Source: Ceratobasidium sp. AG-K
Taxonomy: Eukaryota; Basidiomycota; Agaricomycetes; Cantharellales; Ceratobasidiaceae
DNA length: 64,000 nt
Assembly: GCA_037039685.1 (NCBI GenBank)
Contig: JAWNGF010000006.1
Span: 1,302,001-1,366,000 of the forward strand
Direction of reading: 5' to 3'
How positions within the stretch are numbered: the stretch's first letter is position 1; every line of letters starts with the position of its first letter. Shown one piece after another: positions 58,899 through 64,000 of this stretch. The position numbers and the translations under genes are program-made. The notes under the pieces were generated by a model, which worked only from the letters and a program-made list of their open reading frames with translations, searched no databases and was not told where the DNA came from.

Positions 58899-60885
58899 CT
58901 AAGCCATAGGAGTATAGATGTTCATATACTCGTTTTGGACGTTTTCCATATCATCTCCCTGCCAAATCTACCCCATCAACCCAATGTCCCACTCCCGCAC
59001 CTAGTACTCACCGGCATCCCAATGATCACATCATTATCCATCATCCACCCCGAATGCTTCACCACCGGCCTTCGCCTCGTCACAATCCGATACGGAAGTC
59101 TCGTCACGACCACGCCACCATTAAACGGGGTTCGGGAAGGCACGTCCTCGTCGATCGTGTCCACAAACACCTCGTCGTCCGACTTGATCCCGTTTCGCAG
59201 CGTATTGAGGACATACTCGGCCTCTTCGTCCGTACAATCCAAATCGTAATGCCGCCTCGCTTCCTTGGACCCCCACAAGGATAACCGCTCGTCGGACCCG
59301 AGACTCGCGAGTCGTCGAATCGTTGGCTGGTGGAATTCGAGAACAGAGAGGTACTCGCGCGGACGAACGGGTTCAGACTCTTCATCGCTCCCGCACGGAT
59401 GGGACTGGATGAACCGCGTCCCAAACGCGCGGCAGATCCACGGACTGATGGTCGACGCGGTGTTGAACCACCGCGTGGTCAGCTCGCCCCATTCGTCCCA
59501 TGGTACTTCTACCGTGCTCGAGGACTGGGGGATTCGCTCGAGGACTCGGAGCAGGCGCTCCTTGCTGAGGAATATCTGGTACTGATTCAACCCTCGTTCC
59601 CGACCGGCGTTTTGGATGACCGTCATGCTCAGCTGGATAACCCTCGTCTCGGGACTCGGCAAAAACATCGCAGGACCCGTCGAGTAGAGCGTCGGGGCGG
59701 GCTCGGACCGCATGAGCAAATACGCAAACGAGCTATCCGGAAAGTCGGGAAACCCAAAATCATACGAGGGCCTCATACTCGGCCAATCGCCCACATGACA
59801 TTGTGGCTGATGCTCCGATGGGCGCAACGGCGTGCGAATATCGGAATAGATGAGCAAATGGAGCGAGGGACGTTCGGTCGAGTGAAAGACGACTAGACTG
59901 TCGGCAGTAAAGAACCCAAACGTGCACGAGAGGCCTTCGACCTCGATTCGGTTGAGCAGGCGCCCGGATTTCCAGTTCCAGATGAGGATCTCGGACACGT
60001 CTTTTTCGTACGAGACGAATTTGATGGCTAGGAGCTCGTCCATGACTTCGACAAACACCCCGCTCGAGCGACGGTCCATGTGAAACGGGAGATGAATCGT
60101 CCAGTCGGGGTACGCTGCGTCCCGGTGCGGGTGTGCTTTGAATACTGAGCGAAGGTGTACGCTCGCCACCATCGATCTACTCAATTAGAAACAATTCAAT
60201 GCCAAGTCGCCGCACTCACATGGGATCAGTAACAGCAACTAAAACCATCAACCCCTGACTAGGGTCAATCTGGAACTCGCTAAACTGGATACCAAGACTC
60301 AAAATCCTCGACGAGGACTTGTTGTGCAGACTGGTGAGTTTGACGACTCCGGGGAGGGTGTACGTGCTCGAGAGTGCGGCGGCATAGTACCCTTGACGTA
60401 GTTCGTACAGCCGCATGTCGGGGTCGACGGGTTCGAGGCGCAGGGGCTTGCCGAGGTTTAGGTAGAGCCAGCCTGGATCGATATCAGGAATGTGGATGAT
60501 CGGCGCGTAGTATTAGTAGTGCGGTTTGTCATAAATAGTCCGTGCAGTTAGTAATTAATCTCGCAAAGACTGAGCAACTGACCATCTCTAAACCTCCTAA
60601 ACTCATCGAGCAGCACCCTCGCCTCGCCCTCTCCACCCCTCTTGTAACCGATATCCGAAAGCTGGAACCCACTCGACTCGAGCTCGACGTGCAGCAGCAG
60701 CCGACTCGATCGGGTCACGAGGTCGTGGTAGGTTTTGCATGTCTAATTGTAGGCTGATTAGGACGAGGTGGGGTGAGGGGAAAGAGTGGACGGACCTGAG
60801 AAAAAGCGAGAATCTCGACATACGAACACGCCTGGAGTATCGAGACGATGATTTCGTGTGGGATGCAGTCGGTGAGGGGAAACAT
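58899..60885 (-). CDS. F-box-like protein, tandem copy 2
   Basis: Paralogue of the preceding gene in the same direction, with the same exon layout. It begins MFPLTDCIPHEIIVSILQAC followed by SYVEILAFSQ-TCKTYHDLV. It shares LQLSDIG-like, FRRFRDGWLYL, MRLYELRQGYYAAALS, FSEFQIDPSQGLMVLV, EGLSCTFGFFTADSLVVFHS and WMMDNDVIIGMP. It lacks a loop of about 15 residues present in copy 1 before VPWEAWGE. GC content and codon third positions are visibly higher than in copy 1. The last exon (58899-58967) reads IWQGDDMENVQNEYMNI and ends YTPMA, joined across an intron at 58968-59011. Confidence 0.75.
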
Positions 60886-61363
60886 GACGCAAGCGGGGAA
60901 ACTCCCGAGATGACAGTCTTCAAAGCAGTATCTTGAGAGTAGGGTTTGACCGAAGACGAGTATAGTTTTGAACGATAACGATGCGGTTTTGGATGCACTG
61001 ACTAGAGTGCGGAGCTCATTGGCGCCGAATGATGGGCTCGCTTATGATGGGGCTGCCTCGATGATGCCATGCCAGTCTAGGCGCGTCTTATATAATCGCC
61101 CCCAGCTGGCTTGGTCGCGCGATCGGGAATCCGAACCTACGCCCAAGCCGGATTTGAGGCAACCATACCTCAAGTCAAAATCGTCCGAGTTTACGCGTGA
61201 CATAGTTATAGCATTGCGAACCCAAGTCCACATCTATATAAATACCTCTACAAACTAGTAAACACATTACGTGTAGCGTACGATAGCTTTTCTACCTCCT
61301 CTCCTCTCACCACCCCTACTCCACTGTTTCTCACCCCGTCCCAGGCCCTTTGACACTCGACGC
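60886..61363. other. Intergenic region between F-box copy 2 and the transporter
   Basis: This is the upstream region of F-box copy 2 and the 3' side of the transporter gene. No gene or clear site is visible; a CTATATAAATA stretch at 61232-61242 could be a TATA-like element, but it faces no gene I can identify. Confidence 0.45.
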
Positions 61364-62688
61364 CTACTCGCGCTCCTTGGTCGGCACAGCCTCGTACGCC
61401 CCCTTGGTCGTCATCGGCAAACTCTCCTTGCGCTCACGCTCCACGACTTCCTGGTTCTTGACCCACGTGTAATAAATCGACCCCAACAAAATAAGCGCAA
61501 TCGACGTTCCGCGGCCCCTATTAGCCCCAAACTCATCAGCCTCCCAGTTTACTTGAATTGAATACCAGAGGGACATACCCAGAAATGACATCATGGAAAA
61601 ACCACACGCCCAAAATTGACTGGAGGACACCCTTGACGGCGCTCGAGACCATGTGCGTAATCGGAGACGTCTATCATTAAAAACAAACGAGGAAAGAGAG
61701 TGATTAGGCTGACCATGCACACCGCATCCAAACTACTCACGACTTTAATGCTCATAAACCCAGCGATATTAATCAAGAACCCAAACAATCCCGTAATCGC
61801 CGATCCATAGATAAACGTATCAAACGGACTCATCCCGCCGACGACCTTGGCCGGAGTCGGGCTGAACAAGAGGTCCATGACGTCGGGGCCTTCGCCGACG
61901 AGGACGATCAGTGGGGCGAGGACGACGGCCGAGAGCAGGTTGTTGTACCATGCGAGGTCGAGAGCCGAGTTTCCGACGACGGGGAGGCAGGATTTGATGA
62001 CCACTGCGAGGAGGGCGGTCGTAAAACTCGACAAGACGCCGAAAAAGATTCCAATCAGCGACGGGGAGGTGGTTGTTCCAGTCGGGGAAGAGGCGCGGTC
62101 GAGAAGGACGCCGACGAAAAAGCCGGCGGTGACGAGTGCGCAGGCGGTGAGGACTTTGAGGCTCGGGCGAGAGTGGATGAGGATTGCCGAGGTGGCGACG
62201 GTGATGGGGAGGACTAGGCCGCGGGCGACTTGGTAGAACGAGGCGTCGACGTATTTGAGGCAGTAGTTGTTGAAGCTGCGGATTTGTTAATCTTTGCGAT
62301 GGGCGGTGTGTTGGGACTGACCTGAGGCCGAGGACGTTGCAGAGAATGAGCGGCGCAAGGCCCTTGACGATGTGCATATCAAGCGCGCGGGGGAGTTTGA
62401 GCAGACCACAGATGTGGCAGGCTAAAAACAGCACGCAGGCAATGACTAGTTGGGCGAGGAGAAAGAATAGGGGCGTTTTAGTCTCGTTGAGCACCCATTT
62501 GTTCCTACTAGGCATGAGCAATAGTCTAGTTGATAAAGAGTTGGACGCACGCTACGACCATTGCAATCGCCGCGACGAGGTAAAACACGACCGTCGCCGC
62601 CTACACAATCAGCGCATGCAACCCAAGAATCGAGCAGACTCACCACTTTGATACGCGACGCGGGCTTTTCATTAGCATCTGCGGGCAT
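61364..62688 (-). CDS. Nucleotide-sugar transporter, GDP-fucose/triose-phosphate-translocator type (SLC35)
   Basis: This is a Golgi/ER antiporter of the SLC35C/TPT family. It begins MPADANEKPASRIKVV and has about ten hydrophobic helices: FFLLAQLVIACVLFLACHIC, GLAPLILCNVLGLSFNNYCL, YVDASFYQVARGLVLPITVA, LTACALVTAGFFVGVLLD, LAWYNNLLSAVVLAPLIVLV, GSAITGLFGFLINIAGFMSI, KVTSPITHMVSSAVKGVLQS and GTSIALILLGSIYYTWVKNQ. The FNNYCLKYV and SPITHMVSSAVKG blocks are the family hallmarks. The cytosolic tail ends VPTKERE. Several introns; no breaks. The transported nucleotide sugar (GDP-fucose or GDP-mannose most likely) is inference. Confidence 0.85.
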
Positions 62689-62864
62689 TGTAACTGCACC
62701 AAAATCAGCACAACGCCTTCACCCAAACGGACAACCTACACGAGAGACTGGGGTGAAAAAAAGCAGAGAGGTGGTGGTTACAATTACGTTCACCTTACGC
62801 CTCGATTGGTTACACGCCTCGATCGAAGAGCCAACACGTGACTCGTCGGCACCCACCACACACC

Positions 62865-64000
62865 ATGCCCGCCCACTCGGTAAGCCACCCACCGCAGCAC
62901 TTCAAAGCTAATCCGCGCAGGAAGACGACGTGATCAAATCGCTCACGACCGGCGAAGTCAACGTCGGCTCGCTCGGGACATTCAGCGCCCTCGGACTGGA
63001 CTTTAGCGGGGGTCTGGGACTCGATGTCGGCCAGCAATTCGACCCGTCGTGGGCGTATGAAGAGGGGGCTGTGGGGACTGGACAGGGAGACGACTGGGAA
63101 GATGCGGTGGACCAGGAGATGCAGGATGATATCAAGGAGGAAGTGGCCAGTCCTGGGCTGTTTTCTCCACAGCCTGCGACTGAGCCGCCTAAACCCCGGC
63201 GGAGACTGGTCAAGAAGACGCGCACGGTGGTGGTGCAGAGGAAGCCCAATGTCAAGGACTTGTTTCCTGCATTCGATCCCAACGGAGCATGCGACTTTAC
63301 AGAGCTGTTTAGAGGACGGGTGCCGGCAAATGGACGGATCCACAAGGCCCGGATGTTCAGATGTAAGCCTTCGACTCGTCAATTCGTGTGCTTACAGTCG
63401 CAGCCGAGGTCATACCCGCCACTCAACGCCCCCGAGTACCCAATATCCAACTCGACCAGGTCAAAGCAGGCGTCGAACCCGACAAGCCAACCGACGTCCG
63501 CAAAGTACTCACCGTAAGCGCCTCGCCTCCCACTCAACCTTAGCTCACATGAGCAGACGAGTAATACCCCCGACGAACGGAGCTACGACCCCATTGTCCT
63601 GGACGACTGGGAAGACCAGATTATATACGACAAGGATACGTACGTCCCCCACTCCTAGCACGCCCAACCACGCCACAACTAACTGGAGAACAGCCAAATA
63701 AAACCCCTCGCACCCCGCCCCGCAACAGCCCCCCTCAACCCCCACCTGACCCACCCAACCTGGGACTGGGACAACTCCATCCTCTGGGACACATCCGCAA
63801 CACCCCAACCAGCCCCACCCGCCCTAGACGACCCCCTCTTACCCCCTCCCCCACCTCCCCCCGCACCCACACTCGAAGGCGGCAAGAAAAAGAAACCGCG
63901 CGAAGGGCCCCAGAAAGACCGGTACAATCTGTCCAACGACCATTATTACGAGGTTTCGAAAGAGAGGCAGAGGGTCCGCCAGACGTTTGGGAATTTGGTG
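62865..64000 (+). CDS. TAF1: Transcription initiation factor TFIID subunit TAF1, 5' part (cut by window end)
   Basis: TAF1 is the scaffold of TFIID. Exon 1 is five codons (MPAHS) joined to an acidic region (DDWEDAVDQEMQDDIKEEV), then RRRLVKKTRTVVVQRKPNVK, LFPAFDPNGACDFTELFRGR, SYDPIVLDDWEDQIIYD, a Pro-rich linker with TWDWDNSILWD, and DRYNLSNDHYYEVSKERQRV followed by RQTFGNLV. FTELF, WEDQIIYD, and the NLSND..YYE plus RVRQTFG pair are TAF1 landmarks just before the histone-acetyltransferase-like core. The coding region continues beyond 64000. It is divergent from the transporter gene with 176 bp between starts. Confidence 0.88.

Noticed and set aside
61820..62521. 233-codon minus-strand frame with an Arg/Pro/His-rich middle
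   Set aside because: Its first part is a true exon of the transporter, but past the intron near 62280 it reads the next exon in the wrong frame.
62810..63382. 190-codon minus-strand frame opposite TAF1
   Set aside because: It is the antisense shadow of the conserved TAF1 acidic exon.

Overview
The window is eukaryotic and reads as a filamentous basidiomycete, most likely an agaricomycete close to Rhizoctonia/Ceratobasidium. The reasons are many 45-80 bp GT-AG introns, closely packed genes on both strands, a fungal TIM17/PRP43/SEC13/PAN3/TAF1 housekeeping set, and expanded lineage-type families (Hsp70-like ATPases, patatin-NB-ARC-TPR proteins, tyrosine-kinase-like kinases, F-box proteins). 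The genus is inference from family resemblance; no marker gene is present.

Layout. 1-2.5 kb is gene-poor with a diverged repeat pair. 2.5-11.7 kb carries an Hsp70-like ATPase, SEC13, a PCMH-type FAD oxidoreductase and an aldo-keto reductase. 12-16.8 kb holds a decayed patatin-NB-ARC-TPR gene whose TPR tail is still one long open frame of near-identical 126-bp units, plus a second TPR fragment. 17.1-26 kb holds PAN3, an adaptor-complex beta subunit and a secreted GH18 chitinase. 26.2-31.3 kb holds a kinase remnant and an unusual gene that joins a protein kinase domain in frame to the C2-domain half of a tricalbin. 31.6-36.5 kb is one complete but disabled Ty1/copia element with LTRs and a 5-bp target-site duplication. 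36.5-38.8 kb is empty apart from a small inverted-repeat element. 38.8-46.7 kb holds an unknown 742-residue protein, the PRP43 helicase and an EamA transporter. 47.3-48.7 kb is a Tc1/mariner element. 48.7-52.5 kb holds a CAX-type Ca2+/H+ exchanger and a TIM17-like protein. 52.9-56.3 kb holds an intact patatin-NB-ARC-TPR gene, paralogous to the decayed copy. 56.5-60.9 kb is a tandem pair of F-box proteins. 61.4-64 kb holds a GDP-sugar-type transporter and the 5' part of TAF1.

Main observations. (1) The kinase-tricalbin chimera. (2) Both patatin-NLR copies carry Gly where the patatin nucleophile Ser should be. (3) The homogenised two-type TPR array sits on a broken NLR. (4) C-to-T/G-to-A changes at CpG recur in the repeats. 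They explain three in-frame TGA codons, a protease active-site change and an integrase active-site change in the copia element, all three differences between its LTRs, the loss of the catalytic Glu in the Tc1 transposase, and one stop in the TPR fragment. (5) Both F-box genes have a hidden last exon of exactly 69 bp.
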